The position numbers and the translations under genes were made by a program. From the NCBI GenBank assembly GCA_002298075.1, contig DBLW01000109.1, forward strand, positions 1 through 16,203: a DNA stretch of 16,203 nucleotides. Direction: 5' to 3'. Of this stretch, positions 8,618 to 15,460 are shown in pieces. The notes below the pieces were generated by a model that did not search any database, was not told the DNA's origin, and was given only the letters and a program-made list of their open reading frames with translations. Origin of the DNA: Bacteroidales bacterium UBA714. Its GTDB lineage: Bacteria > Bacteroidota > Bacteroidia > Bacteroidales > UBA932. Positions within the stretch are counted from its first letter, which is position 1. Every line of letters starts with the position of its first letter.

Positions 8618-8650
8618 ATTGCATAGTAGTTAAATTTATTTATATCTTTG
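8618..8650 (+). promoter_or_regulatory. Bacteroidetes-type promoter for the PspC-PadR-PspC operon
   Basis: TATCTTTG (8643-8650) matches TAnnTTTG exactly, with ATTG (8618-8621) 21 bases upstream as a near-consensus -33 element. Transcription should begin near 8657, leaving a leader of about 55 bases. That leader holds a small hairpin, gggca-cga-tgccc (8668-8680), and an inverted catat/atatg (8703-8714) that covers the start codon. The opposing promoter of the TM2 unit lies about 100 bases away in the same divergent gap. Confidence 0.65.
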
Positions 8651-8711
8651 CAGCACCAACAACAAAAGGGCACGATGCCCGGAATGCAAAAACAATTATA
8701 ATCATATACAT

Positions 8712-9272
8712 ATGAAAAAGACAATCAACGCAGCAATCGGAGGCTGCAGCTTCACAATCGACGATGACGCATACAATGCACTTGAATCCTACCTTACAAA
8801 GTTCAGGGCATCTCTTGACAACACATCAGGAAGCAACGAGGTCATGGACGAACTTGAAATGAGGATAGCTGACCTTCTCAAGGAAAAGCTCGGAAGACGG
8901 GAAGTCGTGGACATCACCATGACAAATGCAGTCATCGGACAGCTCGGCTATCCCGAAACCAGCGAACCGGCCCAGGAACAGCAGCAATACCAGCCGGAAT
9001 GGTCCGCAAAGCCATCACACAAGCTCTACCGCGACCCCGACGGCAAGCAGCTGGCAGGCGTATGCTCCGGACTGGCCCTTTTCTTCGGAATTGACGTCAT
9101 GTTAATAAGATTGCTGTTTTTGATTGCGCTCATTTGCGGTTCGACAGGATTCTGGCTATATATAGTCATATGGATTATCGCTCCTGAAGCTGTCACAGCC
9201 ACCGAGAAATGCGAACTTCGCGGCATACCTGCGACAGCCGAGAACATAAGGCGATTCACGACTTCAAAATGA
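8712..9272 (+). CDS. PspC domain protein, short form
   Basis: This 186-residue protein couples a cytoplasmic N-terminal module to a membrane PspC domain. Residues 1-83 form a helical module (GGCSFTIDDDAYNALESYL, then NEVMDELEMRIADLL and a VIGQLGYPE end) like that seen in other Bacteroidetes PspC proteins. A Gln-rich linker (about 84-102) leads to the PspC domain (103-159), with KLYRDPDGKQLAGVCSGLA and one or two hydrophobic helices (about 130-157). After it comes a tail, EKCELRGIPATAENIRRF, that recurs in the second PspC gene. PspC family members take part in envelope-stress responses in Proteobacteria; a similar role here is inference. The ATG at 8712 is well placed after the promoter. The stop overlaps the PadR start. 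Confidence 0.87.
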   Translation: MKKTINAAIGGCSFTIDDDAYNALESYLTKFRASLDNTSGSNEVMDELEMRIADLLKEKLGRREVVDITMTNAVIGQLGYPETSEPAQEQQQYQPEWSAKPSHKLYRDPDGKQLAGVCSGLALFFGIDVMLIRLLFLIALICGSTGFWLYIVIWIIAPEAVTATEKCELRGIPATAENIRRFTTSK

Positions 9273-9631
9273 AAGAAATGGAAAATGCAGGAATAATAGA
9301 GAACAACCGCACACAAATGCGGCGCGGAGTGCTTGAATACAGCATATTGCTTATACTTGCAGCCGGAGACGAATACGCCTCATCCATAATCCAGAAGCTC
9401 AAGGACGTCAACATAATCGTTGCGGAAGGAACCACCTATCCTCTTCTGATAAGGCTGAAAAAACTCGGTCTTCTCAGCTACAGATGGGAAGAGTCCCCCC
9501 AGGGCCCCCCAAGGAAATACTATATGATTACCCAGATGGGCCGCGAACAGCTCGCAGGACTTGACGCCGCATGGGAGGAACTTTCTCAGGCGATATCCAC
9601 GATAAGAAAAGGAAAGGAAGAAACCATATAA
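9269..9631 (+). CDS. PadR family transcriptional regulator
   Basis: This 120-residue winged-helix regulator of the PadR type should bind DNA as a dimer and probably controls the operon it sits in. Seen: MRRGVLEYSILLILAAGDEYAS (about 17-38), the recognition region EGTTYPLLIRLKKLGLLSYRW (53-73), the wing ESPQGPPRKYYMIT (75-88), and a short C-terminal dimerisation helix, as in the small PadR subfamily. The frame is open upstream to 9209, but that stretch is coding in the PspC frame and unlike PadR. I place the start at the ATG at 9269, inside the PspC stop (ATGA overlap of four bases), which implies translational coupling; the ATG at 9278 is an alternative. Its signal is unknown. Confidence 0.9.
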   Translation: MKEMENAGIIENNRTQMRRGVLEYSILLILAAGDEYASSIIQKLKDVNIIVAEGTTYPLLIRLKKLGLLSYRWEESPQGPPRKYYMITQMGREQLAGLDAAWEELSQAISTIRKGKEETI

Positions 9632-9644
9632 GCCACAGACAAAG

Positions 9645-10664
9645 ATGAAAACAACAGAAAAAGTCAACATAGCCGGATACTCTTTCACATTGGAAGAAGA
9701 CGCATATTCAGAACTTGACAGATACATCGGCGAAATCCGCGCAAGCCTATCTGAGGACTCCAACGCCAATGAGATTGTCCAGGACATAGAGGAAAGGATT
9801 GCCGAACTTCTTGGAGAGAGCTGTCCTTCCGGAACGGTAGTAAACAAAAAAATGGTTCTTGACATCAGAAGGCGCATAGGCGAGCCAGCCCAGTTTTCCG
9901 CTGAAGAAAACGCCTCTGCTGATGAAAAGCCAAAGACAGAAAAACGCCTCTACAGGGATCTGGAGAACAGGGTCGTGGGCGGAGTATGCTCCGGAATAGG
10001 AAATTACTTCAACATAGACTATGTAATCATAAGGCTCATTTTCATTGTCTTGTTTATGGCAAGCTTCATGGTAAGCTTTGTCAGCGGACCGTTTTTCATG
10101 TTTGTGCTGATGATGTACCTGTGCCTGTGGATTGCCATGCCGCCGGCAAGGTCCGTGGAAGAGAAATGCAAGATGAAAGGAAAGCCTATCAGCCTGAGCA
10201 ACTTCCGCACGAACTTCTCGCCTGCCGCCATCGCACAGGAAGCGCAGGAAATAAAAGATTCACCGGCCATCAGGACAGCCGGCAGGATATTTTCTTCCAT
10301 AATGGGAATCCTGCTGACAATGGGCGGCTTCGGCTGCCTGCTGAGCCTGATTTTCATACACAAGACACCGGACCTGATAAGCCTTTACACGGAAAGGCAT
10401 GCACAGAGATGGGCCACTGACAACGCATATGATGTGCTATGGGTTGACATAATGACACACCCGATGCTCTGGTGGCTTGTCATAGCTGTTGTGGGAATCC
10501 TTGGAATATGGATGCTGTACAATGGCCTGAGGCTTGCCTTTGACCTGAAGGCTCCTTCCTGGAAACCTGGAATCGTGCTTTTCGTACTGTGGGTCATCAG
10601 CATTCTGGCACTGGTGACATGGGTACTGGCACAGGTTGCGGAAGCCCTGCCACTATTCATATGA
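9645..10664 (+). CDS. PspC domain protein, long form with extra membrane helices
   Basis: This 339-residue paralogue of the first PspC gene has the same plan. It has an N-terminal module (1-82; AGYSFTLEEDAYSELDRYI, NEIVQDIEERIAELL), a charged linker, a PspC domain (100-166; RLYRDLENRVVGGVCSGIGNY) with two hydrophobic helices, and the shared tail EEKCKMKGKPISLSNFR (171-187). Unlike the short form it goes on with about three more membrane helices, near 211-238, 275-297 and 307-331. The start ATG at 9645 is 13 bases after the PadR stop. It ends the operon. The family assignment is secure. A role as a membrane-stress sensor or as a partner of the short form, with PadR controlling both, is inferred from layout. 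Confidence 0.87.
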   Translation: MKTTEKVNIAGYSFTLEEDAYSELDRYIGEIRASLSEDSNANEIVQDIEERIAELLGESCPSGTVVNKKMVLDIRRRIGEPAQFSAEENASADEKPKTEKRLYRDLENRVVGGVCSGIGNYFNIDYVIIRLIFIVLFMASFMVSFVSGPFFMFVLMMYLCLWIAMPPARSVEEKCKMKGKPISLSNFRTNFSPAAIAQEAQEIKDSPAIRTAGRIFSSIMGILLTMGGFGCLLSLIFIHKTPDLISLYTERHAQRWATDNAYDVLWVDIMTHPMLWWLVIAVVGILGIWMLYNGLRLAFDLKAPSWKPGIVLFVLWVISILALVTWVLAQVAEALPLFI

Positions 10665-10675
10665 TGCGGCCGGAC

Positions 10676-10707
10676 TTTGCTTCTGTCCCCGAATTTTGCT
10701 ACTTTTG
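10676..10707 (+). promoter_or_regulatory. Consensus Bacteroidetes promoter for the two-component operon
   Basis: TTTG (10676-10679) and TACTTTTG (10700-10707) are separated by 20 bases and match both consensus elements exactly, the best promoter in the window. It begins 12 bases after the second PspC stop, so the regulator-kinase pair has its own transcription start, expected near 10714, with a leader of about 77 bases. No terminator-like hairpin was seen between the PspC stop and this promoter, so read-through from the PspC operon is also possible. Confidence 0.75.
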
Positions 10708-10718
10708 TGCATCGCGAC

Positions 10719-10736
10719 TTATGCGCCGGTGCATAA
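10719..10736 (+). promoter_or_regulatory. 18-base dyad in the leader of the response-regulator operon
   Basis: TTATGCGCCGGTGCATAA is self-complementary apart from one G/T pair, with arms TTATGC and GCATAA and a CCGG centre. It lies 12 bases after the -7 box, so about five bases into the transcript. As DNA it is a good size for a dimeric regulator site; as RNA the G-U pair completes a 7-bp stem with a CCGG tetraloop. Autoregulation by the downstream regulator is one possibility, not shown. Confidence 0.55.
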
Positions 10737-10790
10737 TGCGGAACACCATAAGCACACCTGCCGTTCCGCTCAAATACAAAGAAGAAGCAA

Positions 10791-12146
10791 ATGACTAAAA
10801 AAGGTAAAATACTGGTGGTGGATGACAATGCAGGCATCAGGTCTGCATTGGGCATCCTCCTTCCGCTTCATTTCAAAGAAACAGAGCTTATCCCCTCCCC
10901 TTCCGTCCTTGTAAGCAAAATGGCGCAGATGCAACCTGACGTCATTCTTCTTGACATGAACTTCAACACAGGCATCAACACCGGCAATGAGGGACTTTAC
11001 TGGCTGTCCGAGATAAAAAAGAGAAGCCCTGACACAGAAGTAGTGCTGTTCACGGCATATGCTGACATAGCCCTTGCTGTAGAAGGCATGAAACGAGGAG
11101 CCTTTGACTTTATAGTGAAGCCGTGGGATAATGAAAAGCTCATATCCACACTCCGCGGAGCATGCCTTCAGAGCATATCACAGCGCCATCCCGAATCCAT
11201 GGAGCAGACCGGTAAAGTCAATGCGGAAGGTATGCGTTGGGGCAGGTCCGCCTCTATGTCAGCCCTCAAGCGCACAGTTGACAAGATTGCAGGCACAGAT
11301 GCCACCGTGCTCATAACAGGAGAAAACGGAACGGGCAAGGACATGCTGGCAAAAGAGCTTCACCGCCTTTCCGAAAGGTCGCTCAGGCCGATGGTCTGCG
11401 TGGATGCAGGCGCCTTGACAGAGACGCTTTTCGAGAGCGAGCTGTTCGGACATGTGAAAGGGGCGTTCACGGATGCCCATTCCGACCATGCCGGCAAATT
11501 CGAGCAGGCTGACGGCGGCACCCTTTTCCTCGACGAAATCGGGAACATCCCGCTTCACCTGCAGGCCAAGCTTCTGCGCGTGCTCCAGAACAGGGCCGTG
11601 ACAAGGGTCGGAGACACAAAGTCCATCCCGGTTGACATAAGACTAATCTGCGCAACGAACAGGAATCTCGAAAAAATGGTAAATGACGGACAATTCCGTG
11701 AAGACCTCTACTACAGGATAAACACCATGCACCTACACTTGCCCTCACTCAGGGAAAGGCAGGACGAGATACAGCCACTGGCGGAAATGTTCACTGAAAA
11801 ATTCGCTTCCAAATACAGGCGCTGCGTTCAAGGCCTGTCACAGGAAGCCGTGGAAATCCTGAAAAGGCACAGGTGGCCAGGGAACATACGTGAGCTTCAG
11901 AACTGCATAGAGAAAGCCGTCATTCTCGCTGACGGGCAAATGTTAGAATCCGCTGACATTATGATATCAGCCTCTCCCGTCCCGGACACAGGAGAGGACA
12001 CAGCCGCAGAAACACTCGAAATGGCTGAGGAGAAAGCCATCAGGGCGGCAGTCGCACGTTTCAACGGCAACTTGTCCATGGTGGCCAAAGCCTTGGAAAT
12101 CAGCCGTCCGACCCTGTACGCAAAGCTGAAGAAATACAATATCTGA
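10791..12146 (+). CDS. Sigma-54-dependent response regulator, NtrC family
   Basis: This 451-residue activator switches on sigma-54 promoters when phosphorylated. The receiver domain (about 5-125) has the acidic pair D11-D12, phosphoacceptor D55 (ILLDMN), T88 and K110. The AAA+ domain (about 150-375) has Walker A GENGTGKD (177-184), the sigma-54 contact loop GAFTDA (224-229), Walker B GGTLFLDEI (242-250), the arginine region FREDLYYRIN (302-311) and sensor II WPGNIRELQN (362-371). A Fis-type helix-turn-helix ends the protein (412-451; NGNLSMVAKALEISRPTLYAKL). The loop has Asp where GAFTGA has Gly, a variant I know from many family members. The kinase gene follows 25 bases later. The likely target is the efflux operon, but no -24/-12 site was found in the window; that operon's promoter is outside it. 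Confidence 0.95.
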   Translation: MTKKGKILVVDDNAGIRSALGILLPLHFKETELIPSPSVLVSKMAQMQPDVILLDMNFNTGINTGNEGLYWLSEIKKRSPDTEVVLFTAYADIALAVEGMKRGAFDFIVKPWDNEKLISTLRGACLQSISQRHPESMEQTGKVNAEGMRWGRSASMSALKRTVDKIAGTDATVLITGENGTGKDMLAKELHRLSERSLRPMVCVDAGALTETLFESELFGHVKGAFTDAHSDHAGKFEQADGGTLFLDEIGNIPLHLQAKLLRVLQNRAVTRVGDTKSIPVDIRLICATNRNLEKMVNDGQFREDLYYRINTMHLHLPSLRERQDEIQPLAEMFTEKFASKYRRCVQGLSQEAVEILKRHRWPGNIRELQNCIEKAVILADGQMLESADIMISASPVPDTGEDTAAETLEMAEEKAIRAAVARFNGNLSMVAKALEISRPTLYAKLKKYNI

Positions 12147-12171
12147 CAACAGACAGCCCCGGCAGGAAATC

Positions 12172-13413
12172 ATGGAAACGGCAGACATCATACTTTTGGT
12201 CTCGGCATCCGCAATCGCTGGAGCCGCGCTGTCCGCATTGTGGACAAAAGAGAGGATGCGGAAAAAAGTGACCTACATACTGGATGCCTTGGAGGACAAG
12301 GAACTCAATTTCAGATTTGATGAAAAACCGCTGTTCAGCAGGAGCCTTAACCGCACGCTTAACAGAATCCGGGGCATCTTTGACAAGGAGCGCTGCGAAA
12401 TCATGGAACAGGAACGCTATTACGGGCAGATGCTGGACCATGTGCAGACCGGAATAGCCGTCATCGAAACCTCTCAGACCGCCTCAAAGACGGAAGGAAG
12501 AGTCAGGTACTGCAATTCGACTGCACTTTCACTGCTCGGCATATCATCCCTGGGCAACATACGCCAGCTGCGCAATGTCAGCGACTCTCTTTATGAGGCA
12601 TTTCTGAAAGCAACGGAAAATAATGAGGAACGTGCCAGCTGGTACAATGAAAGCGGACAGCGCACCATATCAATCACAGCGTCCGTTGCCCACATAGGAG
12701 GCAGGCAAGTCAGGGTTGTCGCCTTCAATGACATCAGCAACGAGATAGCTGAAAACGAACAGGCGGCATGGAGCAGGCTCATAAGAGTCCTCACCCACGA
12801 GATTATGAACACAGTCACGCCGATAGCCGCCCTAAGCGGCACGCTCGCGGAATATGCTCCAATCACATGCGGGGAGGGACCGGACATAAAGGAAGGACTT
12901 GCCACAATCTCACGCTCATCAGAAAATCTCATTAAATTCGTGCAGTCATACCGGGATCTCACCAAGGTAGCGCCTCCGTCCAAGAAAGCATTTTATGTCC
13001 GCGACATGGTCGGCAGGATAATCAATCTGACAGGACACCAGACGGAACAGGCCGGAGCCGCAATAGGATATTCAGAAAAAGACGAGGACATATTGCTATA
13101 TGCCGACGAAAGCCAGATATCACAGATTATCATCAATATGATACGCAATGCAGTGCAGGCAGGAGCCACATCCATACAGATATCCGCCGGCATAGGAAGC
13201 GCGGAAAATGTGATTATAAGCATAGCCAACAATGGCGCCCCTATAAGCAAGGAAAGCCGGGAGCAGATTTTCGTCCCGTTTTTCACGACCAAGCCGGAAG
13301 GTACCGGAATCGGCCTGAGCCTGTCGCGCCAGATTATGAGACAGCACAACGGGACAGTCCTGCTGACCCGCAGCGACAGCACAGAAACGGTTTTCACTCT
13401 CAATTTCAGATAG
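12172..13413 (+). CDS. Membrane-anchored sensor histidine kinase, partner of the NtrC-type regulator
   Basis: This 413-residue kinase should phosphorylate D55 of the regulator encoded just upstream. It has one N-terminal membrane helix (about 6-24), a charged HAMP-like linker (25-80), a PAS-like domain (about 84-190; MLDHVQTGIAVIE, then RVVAFNDIS), the H-box RVLTHEIMNTVTPI with His 209, the N-box INMIRNAVQA with Asn 326, and G-boxes NNGAPI (353-358) and PEGTGIGLSLSRQIM (375-389). There is no sizeable periplasmic domain, so it probably senses a cytoplasmic or membrane-embedded cue. The first G-box has Asn where Asp is usual; I recall similar Bacteroidetes kinases with this form, so it is probably active. 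The start is the ATG at 12172. The EIMNTVTPI and IFVPFFTTK stretches fit the NtrY-like Bacteroidetes kinase group often seen beside ABC efflux genes. Confidence 0.93.
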   Translation: METADIILLVSASAIAGAALSALWTKERMRKKVTYILDALEDKELNFRFDEKPLFSRSLNRTLNRIRGIFDKERCEIMEQERYYGQMLDHVQTGIAVIETSQTASKTEGRVRYCNSTALSLLGISSLGNIRQLRNVSDSLYEAFLKATENNEERASWYNESGQRTISITASVAHIGGRQVRVVAFNDISNEIAENEQAAWSRLIRVLTHEIMNTVTPIAALSGTLAEYAPITCGEGPDIKEGLATISRSSENLIKFVQSYRDLTKVAPPSKKAFYVRDMVGRIINLTGHQTEQAGAAIGYSEKDEDILLYADESQISQIIINMIRNAVQAGATSIQISAGIGSAENVIISIANNGAPISKESREQIFVPFFTTKPEGTGIGLSLSRQIMRQHNGTVLLTRSDSTETVFTLNFR

Positions 13414-13483
13414 CCTGCCTGAAAGAAAATCCGCCTTTTTCACAAAAAAGCATCCCGATAGGCATATTTTCATCAATTATGCT

Positions 13484-13491
13484 TAATTTTG
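13484..13491 (+). promoter_or_regulatory. Probable -7 promoter box for the acyltransferase genes
   Basis: TAATTTTG fits TAnnTTTG exactly, 28 bases before the acyltransferase ATG at 13519. No TTTG or TTG is found 19-21 bases upstream, so the -33 element is missing or degenerate. An inverted gcata/tatgc (13462-13466 and 13478-13482) sits where regulator binding could act. The box overlaps the TTG at 13489, which argues against that codon as a translation start. Confidence 0.45.
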
Positions 13492-13518
13492 TATCTGTTA
13501 CTGAAACCAAGGCATAAG

Positions 13519-14334
13519 ATGACAGAAAGACAGCCACAAGTGCTCGACCTGGAACAAATCATACGCTCCAGGGCCGGCAAAAAAGCAAAATATATACCAC
13601 GGTTCCTGATTGAAGGATTCAAGAAACTTGCCCATCAGGACTTCATAAACGGATATCTCAAGGAAGGCCACATGGGAGTGGAATTCTGCGAAAACTGCCT
13701 TAAATACCTCAATGTGAACGTTGAGGTGGAAGGAATGGAAAACCTCCCAGACGATTCGTCAAGATATACATTCGTATCCAATCATCCGCTCGGAGCCATA
13801 GATGGGGTGACGCTCGGAATGGTGCTCGGAAAGCACTACAACGGGAACATCAAATACCTTATGAATGACCTCCTTATGAACCTCAAGGGACTTCAGCCGC
13901 TCGGCATCCCTGTCAACAAGCTCGGAGGACAGGCAAGGAATCTTCCCAAGCTCATAGACGAAGCCTTCCGTTCTGACAGCCATATGCTGCTGTTTCCCGC
14001 AGGCCTGTGCTCAAGGAAAATAGACGGCAAGATTCAGGATATCCAGTGGGGCAAGGCTTTCGTTACCAAAAGCATACAGACTGGCCGTGACATCGTCCCG
14101 ATAAGATTCGAGGGAAGGAATTCGGACAGGTTCTACAATATCGCCAAATGGTGCAAGAGACTCGGGCTGAAATTCAATGCGGCGATGCTCTTCCTTCCGG
14201 ACGAGATGTACCGCAGCCGAGGGGGCAGCTACCGCGTCATAATCGGCAAGCCTATTCCGCATGAGAGCCTTGACAAATCCAGGACTCCGCACGAATGGGC
14301 ACAGGAAATCAGAAATAAAGTTTACGAGCTTTAA
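13519..14334 (+). CDS. glsA: PlsC-like lysophospholipid acyltransferase, probable glycine-lipid O-acyltransferase
   Basis: This 271-residue protein belongs to the PlsC acyltransferase superfamily. The catalytic motif is NHPLGAIDG (88-96), with His 89 and Asp 95 in an H-x5-D form rather than the classical H-x4-D. Other family motifs are LFPAGLCSRK (158-167, in the place of FPEGTRS) and VPIRFEGR (193-200). No clear membrane helix is seen, so it is probably peripheral. I chose the ATG at 13519; the frame continues up to a TTG at 13489, which falls in the promoter box. The next gene is an OlsB-like N-acyltransferase five bases away. In Bacteroides thetaiotaomicron such an adjacent pair, glsA and glsB, makes glycine lipids (established knowledge); assignment here rests on family and order. 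A phospholipid acyltransferase is the alternative. Confidence 0.82.
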   Translation: MTERQPQVLDLEQIIRSRAGKKAKYIPRFLIEGFKKLAHQDFINGYLKEGHMGVEFCENCLKYLNVNVEVEGMENLPDDSSRYTFVSNHPLGAIDGVTLGMVLGKHYNGNIKYLMNDLLMNLKGLQPLGIPVNKLGGQARNLPKLIDEAFRSDSHMLLFPAGLCSRKIDGKIQDIQWGKAFVTKSIQTGRDIVPIRFEGRNSDRFYNIAKWCKRLGLKFNAAMLFLPDEMYRSRGGSYRVIIGKPIPHESLDKSRTPHEWAQEIRNKVYEL

Positions 14335-14339
14335 GAAAA

Positions 14340-15413
14340 ATGGAAAGAATCATAGACCCTATAGCCGTTGATGTTCTCAAGGCGGAGCTTACTCCGGCCA
14401 AGAAGCTCAGAGACACCAACAAAGGCAACAACGAGATATACATAGTTGACTCGCACGACTCTCCCAATGTCATGAAAGAAATCGGCCGTCTCCGTGAAGA
14501 GGCGTTCCGTGACTCGGGAGGAGGAAGCGGGCTCTCCATGGACATAGACGAATTTGACACCATGGAGAATCCGTACAGGCAGCTTATCGTATGGGACCCT
14601 GACGCGCAGGCCATACTCGGAGGCTACCGTTTCATAGCGGGACCTGACATCAGGCTCGGGGATGACGGGCAGCCGCACCTGGCCACCTCACATATGTTCC
14701 GTTTCTCGGAAGAGTTCATCAAGAACTGGCTTCCATACACCATAGAACTCGGCAGGAGCTTCGTTTCTCCGCAGTACCAGAGTTCAAAGGCAGGCGCGAA
14801 GGCACTTTTTGCCCTTGACAACCTCTGGGACGGTCTCGGCGCTCTCATGCTCCAGAAGCCGGAAATGAAATACTTTTTCGGGAAAATGACGATGTATCCG
14901 GACTACAACCGCAGCGCACGTGACCTGATACAGCATTTCCTGTTCAAGCATTTCCGTGACAAGGACGGACTCGTGACACCTTACGAGCCGCTCGGGCTGA
15001 CTACAGACACGGAAAGCATGGACACCATACTGACAGAAGACGGCTTCAAGGAAGACTACAAGATACTGAATGCCGAGGTCAGGAAGCTCGGGGTCAACAT
15101 CCCCCCTCTCGTGAACTCATACATGAGCCTGTCCCCATGCATGAAGATGTTCGGAGGAGCGGTGAACCACGAATTCAGCGGTGCTGAAGAGACCGGCATC
15201 CTCATTGAATTCGACAAGATGTATGAAGAGAAGAAAGCCAGGCATGTCAACTCTTTCATAAAGGACAAAATAAGGCTGATGCGCCAGCGATTCCCACTTT
15301 TCGTGGAAAATATGGGAGAAAACCTCCAGGTAATGATCGCCCAGAAGAGGCAGCAGGTCCAGGAAAAGAGGGCACAGCAGAAAGCAAGGAGGGAGCAGGC
15401 CAGGAAAAAGTAA
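14340..15413 (+). CDS. glsB: GNAT-type (OlsB-like) N-acyltransferase, probable glycine-lipid synthesis
   Basis: This 357-residue protein resembles the OlsB/'hemolysin' GNAT-like acyltransferases, which load a 3-hydroxy fatty acid from acyl carrier protein onto an amino acid. Recognisable parts are LREEAFRDSGGGSG (51-64), DEFDTMENPYRQLIVWD (70-86), ILGGYRFIAG (92-101), the conserved LPYTIELGRSFVSPQYQ (131-147) and the GALMLQKPEMKYFFGKM stretch (167-183). The C-terminal 40 residues are a basic, Gln- and Arg-rich helix that could bind the membrane surface. The start is an ATG five bases after the O-acyltransferase stop, so the two are surely cotranscribed. With that gene it fits the two-step GlsB (N-acylation of glycine) and GlsA (O-acylation) route described in Bacteroides. 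The amino acid substrate cannot be read from sequence; ornithine is an alternative. Confidence 0.83.
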   Translation: MERIIDPIAVDVLKAELTPAKKLRDTNKGNNEIYIVDSHDSPNVMKEIGRLREEAFRDSGGGSGLSMDIDEFDTMENPYRQLIVWDPDAQAILGGYRFIAGPDIRLGDDGQPHLATSHMFRFSEEFIKNWLPYTIELGRSFVSPQYQSSKAGAKALFALDNLWDGLGALMLQKPEMKYFFGKMTMYPDYNRSARDLIQHFLFKHFRDKDGLVTPYEPLGLTTDTESMDTILTEDGFKEDYKILNAEVRKLGVNIPPLVNSYMSLSPCMKMFGGAVNHEFSGAEETGILIEFDKMYEEKKARHVNSFIKDKIRLMRQRFPLFVENMGENLQVMIAQKRQQVQEKRAQQKARREQARKK

Positions 15414-15460
15414 GAAAAAATCTCACATAATCAATTACACTCATCAAGTAACAGAACATT

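Noticed and set aside
9209..9268. N-terminal extension of the PadR regulator
   Set aside because: These bases encode the conserved tail of the first PspC protein in another frame, and the extension does not resemble PadR proteins.
9380..9877. 165-codon minus-strand open frame across the PadR and second PspC genes
   Set aside because: Covers two real plus-strand genes, with no recognisable protein features.
10626..10636. tggcacaggttgc as a sigma-54 promoter
   Set aside because: The spacing between the GG and GC elements is too short by two bases, and it lies within the end of the second PspC gene.
11460..11477. GAFTDA instead of GAFTGA as a defective sigma-54 loop
   Set aside because: The Asp variant is frequent among active NtrC-family regulators, so it is not evidence of loss of function.
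13414..13460. Terminator after the kinase gene (ctttttcacaaaaaag)
   Set aside because: The only pairing is a short A-T stem without a GC core or clean T-tract; too weak to call.
13489..13518. Upstream TTG start for the PlsC-like gene
   Set aside because: The TTG falls inside the TAATTTTG promoter box and would lie before the expected transcription start; the ATG at 13519 gives a normal N-terminus.
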